51,307 bases of DNA from Acidobacteriota bacterium (GTDB taxonomy: Bacteria; Acidobacteriota; Vicinamibacteria; Vicinamibacterales; JAHECP01): positions 1-51,307 of the forward strand of contig JAHECP010000022.1 in the NCBI GenBank assembly GCA_024641665.1, in the 5' to 3' direction. The position numbers and the translations under genes were made by a program. How positions within the stretch are numbered: position 1 is the stretch's first letter; each line of letters opens with the position of its first letter. Below, in pieces: positions 26,752-34,481 of the stretch. The notes beneath the pieces are model-generated. The model did no database searches. It was not told the DNA's origin and saw nothing but the letters and a program-made list of their open reading frames with translations.

Positions 26752-26943
26752 CTGGCGCTTGTCCGTTCACGGGACTGACGCTTGTTCGTTCAGGGCACTG
26801 ACGCGCGTCCGTTCAGCGTGACACGTCCCGAACGGACGAGGCTCCCTCTTGAACGGACAAGGATCGCCCTGAACGGACACGGCTCCCCCCTGAACGGACA
26901 AGGATCGCCCTGGACGGACAAGGATCGCCCTGGACGGACAAGG
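26752..26943. repeat. Composite inverted-array repeat element (locus C)
   Basis: The left arm has GTCCGTTCA and GTTCGTTCA units of about 23 bases ending in ACTGACGC. The 31-base core (26807-26837) starts GTCCGTTC, ends GAACGGAC and has AGCGTGACACGT inside. The right arm has five units of 20-21 bases, most reading AAGGATCGCCCTGAACGGAC or a close variant, which is the inverse of the left-arm word. The array touches the stop codon of the permease at 26945. The same core occurs inverted at 49860-49890 with a single mismatch. The rest of 26545-26751 holds the RND promoter and no gene. Confidence 0.85.
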
Positions 26944-26944
26944 A

Positions 26945-29338
26945 TCAATTCGTCCGGAGAGCCGCCATGGGGTCCACCCGCGCCGCCCGCCGCGCGGGGA
27001 TGTAGCTCGCCAGGACGGCGACGAGGGTGAGCACGACCGCCAGCGCGGCGTAGATGCGCGGGTCCACCGCGCTCACGCCGAAGAGCAGGCTGCTCAGCGC
27101 GCCGCTGAGCGCGACGGCGCCAGCCACGCCGAGCATGGTGCCCGCCACCGCGAGCGCGAGGCCCTCGCCGACGACGAGCCGGAGGATCTCGGTCGGGCGT
27201 GCCCCGAGCGCCATGCGGATGCCGATCTCGTTGGTCCGCTGCGACACGGAGTACGAGAGGACGCCGGCCAGGCCGATCATCGCCAGCACCAGCGCAAGGA
27301 CCGCGAATCCGCCGACGAGCAGCGACCGGAACCGCGGCTGCGCCACCGAGGCCGAAACGATCCGCGCGAAGGGCTGGACCGTGCCCTGCGCCAGGGCGGG
27401 ATCGACGCGCTGGATCGCCGACCGCACCGAGCCGGCGAGCGCGGCGGGGTCGCCCGCTGTGCGCACCACGAGCTGTCCGAAGCGAAACGGCGCCTGCGCC
27501 GTCGGCACGTACATCGTCGGCACCGGCGGCGTCCCGAGCTCGGCGTGGTGGATGTCGTTCACGACGCCCACGACCTCGCGGAAGGGCGGGTTGTCGCCGA
27601 GGTCCACCCGCATGCGCCGGCCGACCGGGTTCTCCTTCGGGAAGTACCGCTGCGCCAGTGCCTCGTCGATGGCCACCACCGGCGGCGCCTGGGCGTCGTC
27701 CGAGGCGGTGAAGAGGCGGCCGGCGACGGCATGCATCCGAATCGTGTGGAAGTAGTCGGGCGTGACGGCGTCGAAGTTCGCGTTGGGCGTGTTGTCGGGC
27801 GTCGGCTCGGGCAGCCCCTCGATGGCGAACGTCAGGTCGAGCTCCGATCCCTGGAGGGGGAGCGTCGTCGTGACGCCGGCCGACTCGACGCCGGGGACGG
27901 CCGACACGTCCGCGACGAGCCGGTCGAAGTACGCGACCTGCCGGGCGGGCTCGGCGTAGAGTCCCGCGGGCAGCGCGATCGACGACGAGAGCACGTGCGC
28001 CGCGTCGAAGCCCGGATCGACCGCCTGCAGCTTCGCGAAGGTCGTGACGAGCAGGCCCGCGCCGACGAGCAGCGTCATGGCGAGCGCCATCTCGGCGACG
28101 ACGAGGCCGTTGCGGAGCCGGCGGCCCGTGCCCGTCGTAACCCGTTCGCGCAGCGCGTCGGTGAGATCGACGCGCGCGGCGCGCAGCGCCGGCAGCAGCC
28201 CGAAGATCAGGCCGGCCACCAGGACCGACGCGAACGTGTAGGTGAGCACCCAACCGTCGAGGCGGATCTCGCCCACGCGCGGCAGGTTGCCGGGCAGGAG
28301 CGCGCGCAGCGCCTCGAAGCTCCACATGCCGACCAGGATCCCGGCCATGCCGCCGAGCGCCGCGAGCAGCAGGTTCTCGAGCAGGAGCTGGCGCACCACG
28401 CGCCCGCGGCCCGCGCCGAGCGCGCTGCGGAGCGCCACCTCGCGCTGCCGCGTCACGCCGCGCGCGAGGAGGAGGTTGGCGATGTTGCCGCAGGCGATGA
28501 GCAGCACGAAGCCCACGGCGCCGGCGAGCACGAGGAGCGCCGGACGCACGTAGCCGACCTCATCCTCCTGCAGCGGCAGCACGGTGACGCCGACGCCCGG
28601 GTTGGCGTTCGGGTACTCCTGCTCCAGGCGCTTCGCGATGGCCGACATCTCGGCGCGCGCGCCGACCAGCGTCGCGTCGGGCTTCAGCCGGCCCACGACC
28701 TGCAGGTAGACCATCCCGCGTCCCGGCATCTTCGCGCGGTCGATGACCAGCGCCCGCCACGCGTCCACGCCGTGCGGGAACGTGAAGCCCGCGGGCATCA
28801 CGCCCACCACCGTAGCCGACTCGCCGTCGAGCCGCACCTCGCGGCCGACGATCGACGGGTCGCTGCCGAAGTTGGCCTGCCACGCTCCGCGGCTGAGGAC
28901 GAGAGCTGGCGCCGCGCCCGGACGGTGGTCGTCGGGGCGGAACACGCGGCCGATGGCCGGGGCGACGCCCATCACGTCGAAGAACCCGTCGGACACGGTG
29001 GCCGTCCTCAGCCGCACGGGCGACGAGGGGCCCGCGATCGTCACGGCGCCGAACTGATAGGTGGCCATCGCCTCGAACACCCCGTTCTGGTCGTGCCAGT
29101 CGAGAAAGTTCGGCATCGACACGGTGTTCTTCACGACGCCGTCGGCGAGGTCGTTCTGCCAGAGCGCCATGATCCGATCCGGCTGCGGAAAGGGCAGCGG
29201 CCTGAGCAGCACGCCGTTGACGACGCTGAAGATGGCCGTGTTGGCGCCGATGCCGAGGGCGAGCGTCAGCACGGCCACGGCCACGAAGCCCGGATTCTTG
29301 CGGAAGGTACGAAGGGCGAATCGGAGATCGGACAGCAT
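26945..29338 (-). CDS. ADOP-type ABC transporter permease
   Basis: This 797-residue duplicated FtsX/MacB permease begins MLSDLRFALRTFRKNPGF with no prefix domain. The first unit has [23 protein letters not shown], a periplasmic domain, and the helix trio around REVALRSALGAGRGRVVRQLL. The second unit has NEIGIRMALGARPTEILRLVV and ends RRAARVDPMAALRTN. A good ribosome site (AAGGA) precedes the ATG and overlaps the end of the TPR/PD40 gene, eight bases away, so the two are co-expressed. The 31-residue start is nearly identical in plan to the permease at window position 1109, so they are close paralogues. Its cargo is unknown. Confidence 0.93.
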   Translation of the reverse strand: MLSDLRFALRTFRKNPGFVAVAVLTLALGIGANTAIFSVVNGVLLRPLPFPQPDRIMALWQNDLADGVVKNTVSMPNFLDWHDQNGVFEAMATYQFGAVTIAGPSSPVRLRTATVSDGFFDVMGVAPAIGRVFRPDDHRPGAAPALVLSRGAWQANFGSDPSIVGREVRLDGESATVVGVMPAGFTFPHGVDAWRALVIDRAKMPGRGMVYLQVVGRLKPDATLVGARAEMSAIAKRLEQEYPNANPGVGVTVLPLQEDEVGYVRPALLVLAGAVGFVLLIACGNIANLLLARGVTRQREVALRSALGAGRGRVVRQLLLENLLLAALGGMAGILVGMWSFEALRALLPGNLPRVGEIRLDGWVLTYTFASVLVAGLIFGLLPALRAARVDLTDALRERVTTGTGRRLRNGLVVAEMALAMTLLVGAGLLVTTFAKLQAVDPGFDAAHVLSSSIALPAGLYAEPARQVAYFDRLVADVSAVPGVESAGVTTTLPLQGSELDLTFAIEGLPEPTPDNTPNANFDAVTPDYFHTIRMHAVAGRLFTASDDAQAPPVVAIDEALAQRYFPKENPVGRRMRVDLGDNPPFREVVGVVNDIHHAELGTPPVPTMYVPTAQAPFRFGQLVVRTAGDPAALAGSVRSAIQRVDPALAQGTVQPFARIVSASVAQPRFRSLLVGGFAVLALVLAMIGLAGVLSYSVSQRTNEIGIRMALGARPTEILRLVVGEGLALAVAGTMLGVAGAVALSGALSSLLFGVSAVDPRIYAALAVVLTLVAVLASYIPARRAARVDPMAALRTN

Positions 29339-29346
29339 GATGGTCC

Positions 29347-30561
29347 TTAAGATCGGAATTCATCGATGACTCTCGCCGAAACCCAGTAGATGTCCCTATA
29401 TTTCATGAAGAACACGTATCGTCCATCGGGCGAAAGGGTCGAGACGGAGCCTTTGAACTCGTCGCCGAGGTATCGCGCCCGGCTCCAGGATCCGTCGCTG
29501 TTCTTGAAAGAAATGTACAGTCCGGTTCCCTCGGGCCTGTTCGAGTCGAAAATCAGGAAGCTCCCGTCGCGTGCGACGTTGGGATGGGCGTCGAATCCTC
29601 TCGGGCTGTTGATTCCCGGTCCCAGGACCTCGGCGACGGGATAAGCTCCGTCCTTGTTGACGTACCTTCCGACGTTGGCCTTGCCCTTGTCGCTGAAGAC
29701 GGTCGTATAGAGCGTTTCGTCGTCGGTGAGGGTGGAGAACATCCCGTTGGCGACCAGGCGTCGAGGTTCCCCCCATCCGGTGCCGGACCTCTCCATGACC
29801 CAAATGCCGGGCTCATATCCGCTGTAGTACATCCTGCCCGTCTTCGGAGAGATCCACATTTCATATCCCGGGAAACCGGTGTTCTCGGGAGCCGTCCATC
29901 CGTCTTCCGTCAGCCGGCAAACCCAGATCCCGGATTCCTTTCCGAAATACAGCTCCCTACCGTCGGGAGATATCGTCACGGTGTTCTCGTTGCTGCCAAA
30001 TACCGAGACGATCCCGGGAGCGAACAACTCGGGTTTCAATCCCGGCGGTTTCTGTCCCAGGTACGGCCCCTTCAATCCGGTGTTCTCACCGGGATCGAAT
30101 TCCAGCTTTTCTCTCGTTTCCCGCCGGGCGTCGGCCAGGAGGACATCGATCATCTTCAGCTGCTCCTGCGCGCCAGCATTCTTCGGATTGGCCGAGAGCG
30201 CTCTTTCATATCCGGCGACCGCCTCTTCTTCGTTCCCGGCCCGGACCTGGGCATAGCCCAGGCTTTCCCACACCGGGGACGAGTCGGGGAAGAATTCCGT
30301 GGCTTTGGTGAGGAACCTGATCGCTTCTTCCACATATCCGTAGCTCCGCATCGTCTTCGCGATGTCCAGGAATTCCCTTTCATCAAAAACGTACTGGGGG
30401 TCCTTGTCGGTTTGGATATCCGCCAGCCATTTCAGAGCGGCCTCCGTGCCGGACTGTCGTTTGATGTCCAGGAACGACTTCGCGGCCGACACCCGTTCCT
30501 GCGGATGAGCGGTCGTGAGCGCGAGCGTGACGACGGCGGTGATCAGGATGAGTCTCTTCAT
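29347..30561 (-). CDS. Exported TPR and PD40 (WD40-like) repeat protein
   Basis: From the ATG at 30561 (GAGG five bases upstream) this is 404 residues with a signal peptide (MKRLILITAVVTLALTTAHP). Residues 25-140 form TPR helices (EFLDIAKTMRSYGYVEEAIRFLTKATEFFPDSSPVWESLGYAQVRAGNEEEAVAGYERAL is split over two repeats). Residues 165-404 are a beta-propeller of TolB-like PD40 blades (NTVTISPDGRELYFGK, MWISPKTGRMYYSG, FDAHPNVARDGSFLIFDSN, STLSPDGRYVFFMK). Codon use is visibly lower in GC than neighbours, suggesting transfer. It sits directly upstream of an ADOP permease and may be its extracytoplasmic partner or sensor; that is inference. Confidence 0.88.
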   Translation of the reverse strand: MKRLILITAVVTLALTTAHPQERVSAAKSFLDIKRQSGTEAALKWLADIQTDKDPQYVFDEREFLDIAKTMRSYGYVEEAIRFLTKATEFFPDSSPVWESLGYAQVRAGNEEEAVAGYERALSANPKNAGAQEQLKMIDVLLADARRETREKLEFDPGENTGLKGPYLGQKPPGLKPELFAPGIVSVFGSNENTVTISPDGRELYFGKESGIWVCRLTEDGWTAPENTGFPGYEMWISPKTGRMYYSGYEPGIWVMERSGTGWGEPRRLVANGMFSTLTDDETLYTTVFSDKGKANVGRYVNKDGAYPVAEVLGPGINSPRGFDAHPNVARDGSFLIFDSNRPEGTGLYISFKNSDGSWSRARYLGDEFKGSVSTLSPDGRYVFFMKYRDIYWVSARVIDEFRS

Positions 30562-30880
30562 GATCGCCTCAGCTCTTCCCGCCGGTCGGCGCCGTTTCCG
30601 TTCGCACGGCCCGTTTCCATGGAGCGAAATCGGGGCCACTCGATTGGATGAGATAAGTGTTTGTGGGGAAAGAACTTGGTCGCTCAACGGCCCGGTCCGG
30701 GGCAAGCGATCTGTCCGGTTCCGGGAAGCGGCGTCCCGCAACCGGACCACGAGGACACCCGGCACTCCGATCGGCAGCCGCCAGTCTTCGTCGAACGGCG
30801 AACGAAACCGCCGTTGAACGGTGTCGCGCGGCGTCCCATAGTAGACTGTCCCGGCCGCCTCCAACCAAGGATCCGCGCCC
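30562..30880. other. Divergent gene-free region
   Basis: This 319-base stretch lies between the TPR/PD40 gene and the DUF72 gene, which are transcribed away from each other. It contains the DUF72 promoter near 30814-30842 and AAGGA at 30867-30871 as its ribosome site. I see no gene or repeat array in the rest. Confidence 0.4.
30814..30842 (+). promoter_or_regulatory. Candidate promoter of the DUF72 gene
   Basis: TTGAAC (30814-30819) and CATAGT (30837-30842) are 17 bases apart, with four of six matches to each housekeeping box, leaving a leader of about 32 bases. Confidence 0.4.
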
Positions 30881-31591
30881 ATGTACTGGATCGGCACCTC
30901 CGGCTACAACTACCCCGAGTGGAAGGGGAGCTTCTATCCCGAGAAGCTCGCCTCCGCGAAGATGCTGGCCTATTACGCCGAACGGTTCTCGAGCGTCGAG
31001 ATCAACTACACCTTCTACCGGCTGCCCAGCCGGAAGACGCTCGAGGGCTGGGACGCGCAGTCGCCCTCGCCCTACCAGTTCACGCTGAAGGCGCCGCGGC
31101 GCATCACGCACGACGCGCGGCTCGTGGGCTGCGACGAGATCCTGCGCGCCTTCCTCGAGGTCGCCGCGACGCTGGGGCCCAAGCTCGGCGTCTTCCTTTT
31201 TCAGCTGCCGCCCTCCTTCAAGAAGAACGTGACGGTGCTCTCCGGCTTCCTCGACCTGCTGCCGCCACGCACCCGGGGCGCGTTCGAGTTCCGCCACGCC
31301 TCGTGGTTCGACGACGAGGTGTTTGACGCGCTGAAGGCGCGGAACATCGCCTTGTGCGTGGCCGACAGCGAGAAGCTGAGCACGCCGCCCGTCGCCACGG
31401 CCGACTACGGCTACTTCCGCCTGCGGGACGAGGGGTACCGGAAAACCGACGTGGCGCGGTGGGCGAGGACGATCGAGACGATGGCCCCGGCGTGGACCGA
31501 CACGTTCATCTACTTCAAGCACGAAGAGGAAGGGAAGGGGCCTGAGCTCGCCAACCTGCTCACGCGCGAGCTCGGTCTCTCGACGAAATGA
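30881..31591 (+). CDS. DUF72 domain protein (YecE family)
   Basis: The 236-residue protein matches the DUF72/COG1801 TIM-barrel family over its whole length: IGTSGYNYPEWKGSFYP at the N-terminus, YAERFSSVEINYTFYRLPS, FTLKAPRRITHDARL, LGVFLFQLPPSF, AFEFRHASWFDDEVF and a C-terminal TDTFIYFKHEEEGKGPELANLL. These segments line the barrel mouth. The biochemical role is not established. The gene stands alone with its own promoter and converges on the YheT-like hydrolase, whose stop is 26 bases away. Confidence 0.93.
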   Translation: MYWIGTSGYNYPEWKGSFYPEKLASAKMLAYYAERFSSVEINYTFYRLPSRKTLEGWDAQSPSPYQFTLKAPRRITHDARLVGCDEILRAFLEVAATLGPKLGVFLFQLPPSFKKNVTVLSGFLDLLPPRTRGAFEFRHASWFDDEVFDALKARNIALCVADSEKLSTPPVATADYGYFRLRDEGYRKTDVARWARTIETMAPAWTDTFIYFKHEEEGKGPELANLLTRELGLSTK

Positions 31592-31606
31592 CCTGCGGAC
31601 AGGCCA

Positions 31607-31651
31607 TGTCCGTGGCTCATTCCGCGGTTCGTTCCGTGGTCCTTCCGTGGA
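31607..31651. repeat. TTCCGTGG short repeat array
   Basis: Four imperfect copies of TTCCGTGG (one reads TTCCGCGG) lie between two convergent genes. The array encodes the last residues and stop codon of the minus-strand hydrolase. It belongs to the same family as the right arm of locus A. Confidence 0.6.
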
Positions 31652-32630
31652 CATTGTCTCGCATGAACTCGATCACCTTCCGTTCCGCCCAGTAGCCGTC
31701 GTCGCCGTTGTGCGGCGCGGAGGCGAAGCCGCAGTGGCCGCCCTCCTTGGTGATGACGACGGTGATGTGCGGGTTCGAGGTGACGGCGGGGTCGCGGAAC
31801 GGTTCCGGCGGCACGAAGGGATCGTTCGCCGCGGTGATGACGAGCGTCGGGACGGCGATCTTCTCCACGACGCGCATCGCGCTGGCGCGGTGGTAGTAGT
31901 CCGACGCGTCGCGGAAGCCGTGGTGTGGCGCGGTGAAGGCCTCGTCGAACTCGCGCACCGTGCGCACGCGGCCCAGCCGCTCGACGGGGAAGGCCCCGGG
32001 GAAGAGCCGCGCCTTGCGCCGCATGCGCCCCTTCAGATTGCGCACGAAGTTCCATTCGTACAGCGCGTTCTGCCGCCGTTCGAGCGCCTCGACGCAGCGC
32101 GCCAGGTCCATCGTGGGTGAGACGGCGCAGACGGCCTTGAGCTCCGGCGGGGGGTGCGCGCCGAACTCGCCCGCGAGCTTGAGCGCGACGTTCCCGCCCA
32201 GCGAGTAGCCCGCCACGCCAATCGCCCGCAGGCCGTCGAGCTCGACCAGCTCGCGAATCACCGCGGCCGGGTCCTCCGACATGCCCGAGTGGTACAGCCC
32301 CTTGGACAGGTGCTCGGTGCCGCCGCAGTTGCGCTGGTTGAGGAGGACCACGTTCAGGCCCGCAGCGAAGCCCTTGTCGGCCAAGCCGCGCATGTAGTGC
32401 GCGTCGCTCGAGCCCTCGAGGCCGTGCAGGGCGATGAGCGTGCCGTGCGCGCGCGGCTCGGGCTGCCAGTAGCAGTGCGCCAGCACCCGCGCCTCGGGCG
32501 CGACGTCGAAATAGCGCGGCAGCGCCGCCGGCAGCCGCGGGAATTCGCGCACCCGTGCCCAGGTGTAGATCGTCATCCAGTGTCCGCCCTCCCAGCCGGG
32601 GAGGGGGACGTAGTCGTCGGCGGCGATCAT
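31617..32630 (-). CDS. Alpha/beta hydrolase, YheT family
   Basis: The 337-residue cytoplasmic protein has the COG0429/YheT pattern: TLIALHGLEGSSDAHYMRGLAD, VVLLNQRNCGGTEHLSKGLYHSG, and the nucleophile elbow GYSLGGNVAL with the serine in the middle. TLVITAANDPFVPPEPF supplies the catalytic Asp, and TKEGGHCGF the His. Family members hydrolyse small esters. The last about 14 residues (VHGRTTERTAE region) are encoded by a TTCCGTGG repeat array and are probably not part of the ancestral fold. The start ATG at 32630 has no strong ribosome site. Confidence 0.92.
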   Translation of the reverse strand: MIAADDYVPLPGWEGGHWMTIYTWARVREFPRLPAALPRYFDVAPEARVLAHCYWQPEPRAHGTLIALHGLEGSSDAHYMRGLADKGFAAGLNVVLLNQRNCGGTEHLSKGLYHSGMSEDPAAVIRELVELDGLRAIGVAGYSLGGNVALKLAGEFGAHPPPELKAVCAVSPTMDLARCVEALERRQNALYEWNFVRNLKGRMRRKARLFPGAFPVERLGRVRTVREFDEAFTAPHHGFRDASDYYHRASAMRVVEKIAVPTLVITAANDPFVPPEPFRDPAVTSNPHITVVITKEGGHCGFASAPHNGDDGYWAERKVIEFMRDNVHGRTTERTAE

Positions 32631-32647
32631 CGGGTCCTAATCATATG

Positions 32648-32832
32648 ACGGGGACTGGGGACTGGGGACTGGGGCTGGGGGCTGGGGGCTGGGGGCTGGC
32701 TGGACGTCGGAGGCCGGGGACCGGAGGCCGGAGGCCGTACGGAGTGCCGGTCTTCCGCCTTCGCGCCGTAGCCTTGCCGGAGGTGGTCAGGGCGGCCCGG
32801 ACCGGCCTCCGACCTCTGGCCTCTGGCCTCCG
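32648..32832. repeat. G-rich array with inverted GGAGGCC arms (locus I)
   Basis: GGGGACT and GGGGGCT units (32651-32699) are followed by a left arm with three GGAGGCCGG-like words (32709-32737). After a spacer of about 65 bases comes an inverted right arm with GGCCTCCG and CTGGCCT words (32802-32832). The arrangement resembles loci A-D, but the core lacks CAGCGTGACA. It fills the divergent region between the hydrolase and the YfcC-type carrier. G-runs at 32651-32699 can form a G-quadruplex. Confidence 0.7.
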
Positions 32833-32853
32833 TGCTAGCATGCCCTTCGCTCC

Positions 32854-34194
32854 ATGAAATCGCGCTTCCCGGACCCGCTCGCGCTCCTGACCGGCTGCAT
32901 CCTGCTCGGCGCGGCCCTGACCTACGTGCTGCCGGCCGGCCAGTACGACCGGCGAGACGACGCGGCCACGGGCCGCGCGGTGGTGGTGGCGGGAACGTAT
33001 CACGAGGTCGCCTCGCGCCCCGTCAACCTGTTCCAGGCGCTCGTCGCCGTGCCGAAGGGCCTCGTGGCGGCCGGGTCGGTGATCGCGCTCGTCTTCCTCG
33101 TGGGCGGCGCCTTCACGGTGGTGGACGAGACGGGCGCGCTCCGCCAGGGCGTCGGGTGGCTCGTACATCGCCTCCACGGCCGTACCGTGCTCGTCATCCC
33201 CATTGTCAGCCTGGCGTTCGCGACCGCCGGCGCGCTCGAGAACATGCAGGAGGAGATCATCGCGCTCGTGCCGGTGCTCCTGCTCCTCACGCGCCGCCTC
33301 GGCTTCTCGGCCGTGACGGCCGTGGCGATCAGCCTGGGCGCGGCCGGCGTCGGCGCGGCGTTCAGCCCCATCAATCCCTTCCAGGTGGGCATCGCGCAGA
33401 AGCTGGCGGGCCTGCCGCTGCTCTCGGGCTCGGGCGCGCGCCTCCTCTTCATGGCCGTCGCGCTCGGCCTGTGGATCTGGTGGACGATGCGCTACACCGC
33501 GCGCACGCGGACCGAGCCCGAGGCCGGACGGCCCGACGAGCGGCGCGAGTTCCACGCGCGCAAGCTCACGGTGCTGGTGCTGGTCCTGGCCACCTTCGCC
33601 GTGTTCATCTACGGCGTCATGCGCCTCGGCTGGGACTTCAACCAGATGTCGGGGCTCTTCTTCGCCATGGGCATCGCCGCGGGGATCATCGGCGGGCTCG
33701 GCGTGGGTGGCACCGCGGCGGCCTTCACGCGGGGCTTCGGGGCGATGGCCTACGCAGCCCTGCTCATCGGCTTCGCGCGCGCCGTGTTCGTGGTGCTCGA
33801 CCAGGGCCTGATCATCGACACGGTGGTCAACGGCCTCGTCACGCCGCTCCGGCACCTGCCGCTGGCCCTGTCGGCCCTGGGCATGATGGTGGTGCACACG
33901 CTCATCCACGTGCCCGTGCCGAGCGTGAGCGGCCAGGCGGTGCTGACGATGCCCGTGCTCGTGCCCATGTCGGATCTGCTGGGCCTGTCGCGGCAGGTGA
34001 CCGTGCTGGCGTACCAGTTCGGTGCCGGCCTGTGCGACCTCGTCACGCCCACCAACGGCGCCCTGATGGCCATCATCGCCGCGGCCGGCGTCCGCTACGA
34101 GGACTGGTTCGAGTTCTTCACGCCGATCTATCTCATCCTCCTCGCCTTCGGCGCCCTCGCCATCATCGAGTCGATTGCGGTCGGGCTCACGTAG
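32854..34194 (+). CDS. YfcC/DcuC-type C4-dicarboxylate or basic amino acid carrier
   Basis: The 446-residue protein has about 11-12 hydrophobic segments and matches the YfcC-like anion carrier family (PF03606): PLALLTGCILLGAALTYVLPAGQYDR, ALVAVPKGLVAAGSVIALVFLVGGAF, the hairpin LGAAGVGAAFSPINPFQVGIAQKLAGLPLL, and the second hairpin VPVPSVSGQAVLTMPVL with FGAGLCDLVTPTNGALMAIIAAAGVRYEDW. The two NPF/TPTNG hairpins are the likely substrate sites. Family members move dicarboxylates or basic amino acids; the sequence does not decide between them. Confidence 0.88.
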   Translation: MKSRFPDPLALLTGCILLGAALTYVLPAGQYDRRDDAATGRAVVVAGTYHEVASRPVNLFQALVAVPKGLVAAGSVIALVFLVGGAFTVVDETGALRQGVGWLVHRLHGRTVLVIPIVSLAFATAGALENMQEEIIALVPVLLLLTRRLGFSAVTAVAISLGAAGVGAAFSPINPFQVGIAQKLAGLPLLSGSGARLLFMAVALGLWIWWTMRYTARTRTEPEAGRPDERREFHARKLTVLVLVLATFAVFIYGVMRLGWDFNQMSGLFFAMGIAAGIIGGLGVGGTAAAFTRGFGAMAYAALLIGFARAVFVVLDQGLIIDTVVNGLVTPLRHLPLALSALGMMVVHTLIHVPVPSVSGQAVLTMPVLVPMSDLLGLSRQVTVLAYQFGAGLCDLVTPTNGALMAIIAAAGVRYEDWFEFFTPIYLILLAFGALAIIESIAVGLT

Positions 34195-34326
34195 CGCACG
34201 CCTTCCCTCGGCTGCGCTCGGGACAAGTCAGGCGTGCGCCCGGCTGGCGCAGGGCTGACCACCTCCGCCAAGGCTGTGGTGGTCCGCCGTAGCTTCAGCG
34301 AAGGCGGAAGCCCTGCGCTACGTACC
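34195..34326. repeat. Cluster of short imperfect palindromes
   Basis: GCGCACGCCT and AGGCGTGCGC face each other around 34196-34239. A TCCGCC...GGCGGA palindrome lies near 34282-34307. GAAGCCCTGCGCTACGTA (34307-34324) is nearly identical to 12981-12998. These look like dispersed REP-style words, and may also terminate the carrier gene. Confidence 0.5.
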
Positions 34327-34386
34327 TTCCGTGGCGATTTCCGTGGTCATTCTGTGGTCCCTCCCAGTCCCCAGCCCCCAGCCCCC
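34327..34386. repeat. TTCCGTGG array followed by CCCCAG array
   Basis: Two TTCCGTGG words and one TTCTGTGG (34327-34358) are followed directly by CCCAGTCCCCAGCCCCCAGC. Two array families seen separately elsewhere are joined here, in the leader region of the S9 peptidase. Confidence 0.6.
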
Positions 34387-34481
34387 GCTGTGTCTCGTGC
34401 CACCGTGGTTTCCCTTCGCGCCGTCGTGGTAGAGTCCGCGAGGCCGTCGCCGTGATTCTCTCCGGCCGCAGGAGTCTTCCC

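Noticed and set aside
26601-26760. Possible small RNA gene upstream of the RND operon
   Set aside because: Only GC-rich sequence and the promoter boxes are visible; no terminator or conserved stem supports an RNA.
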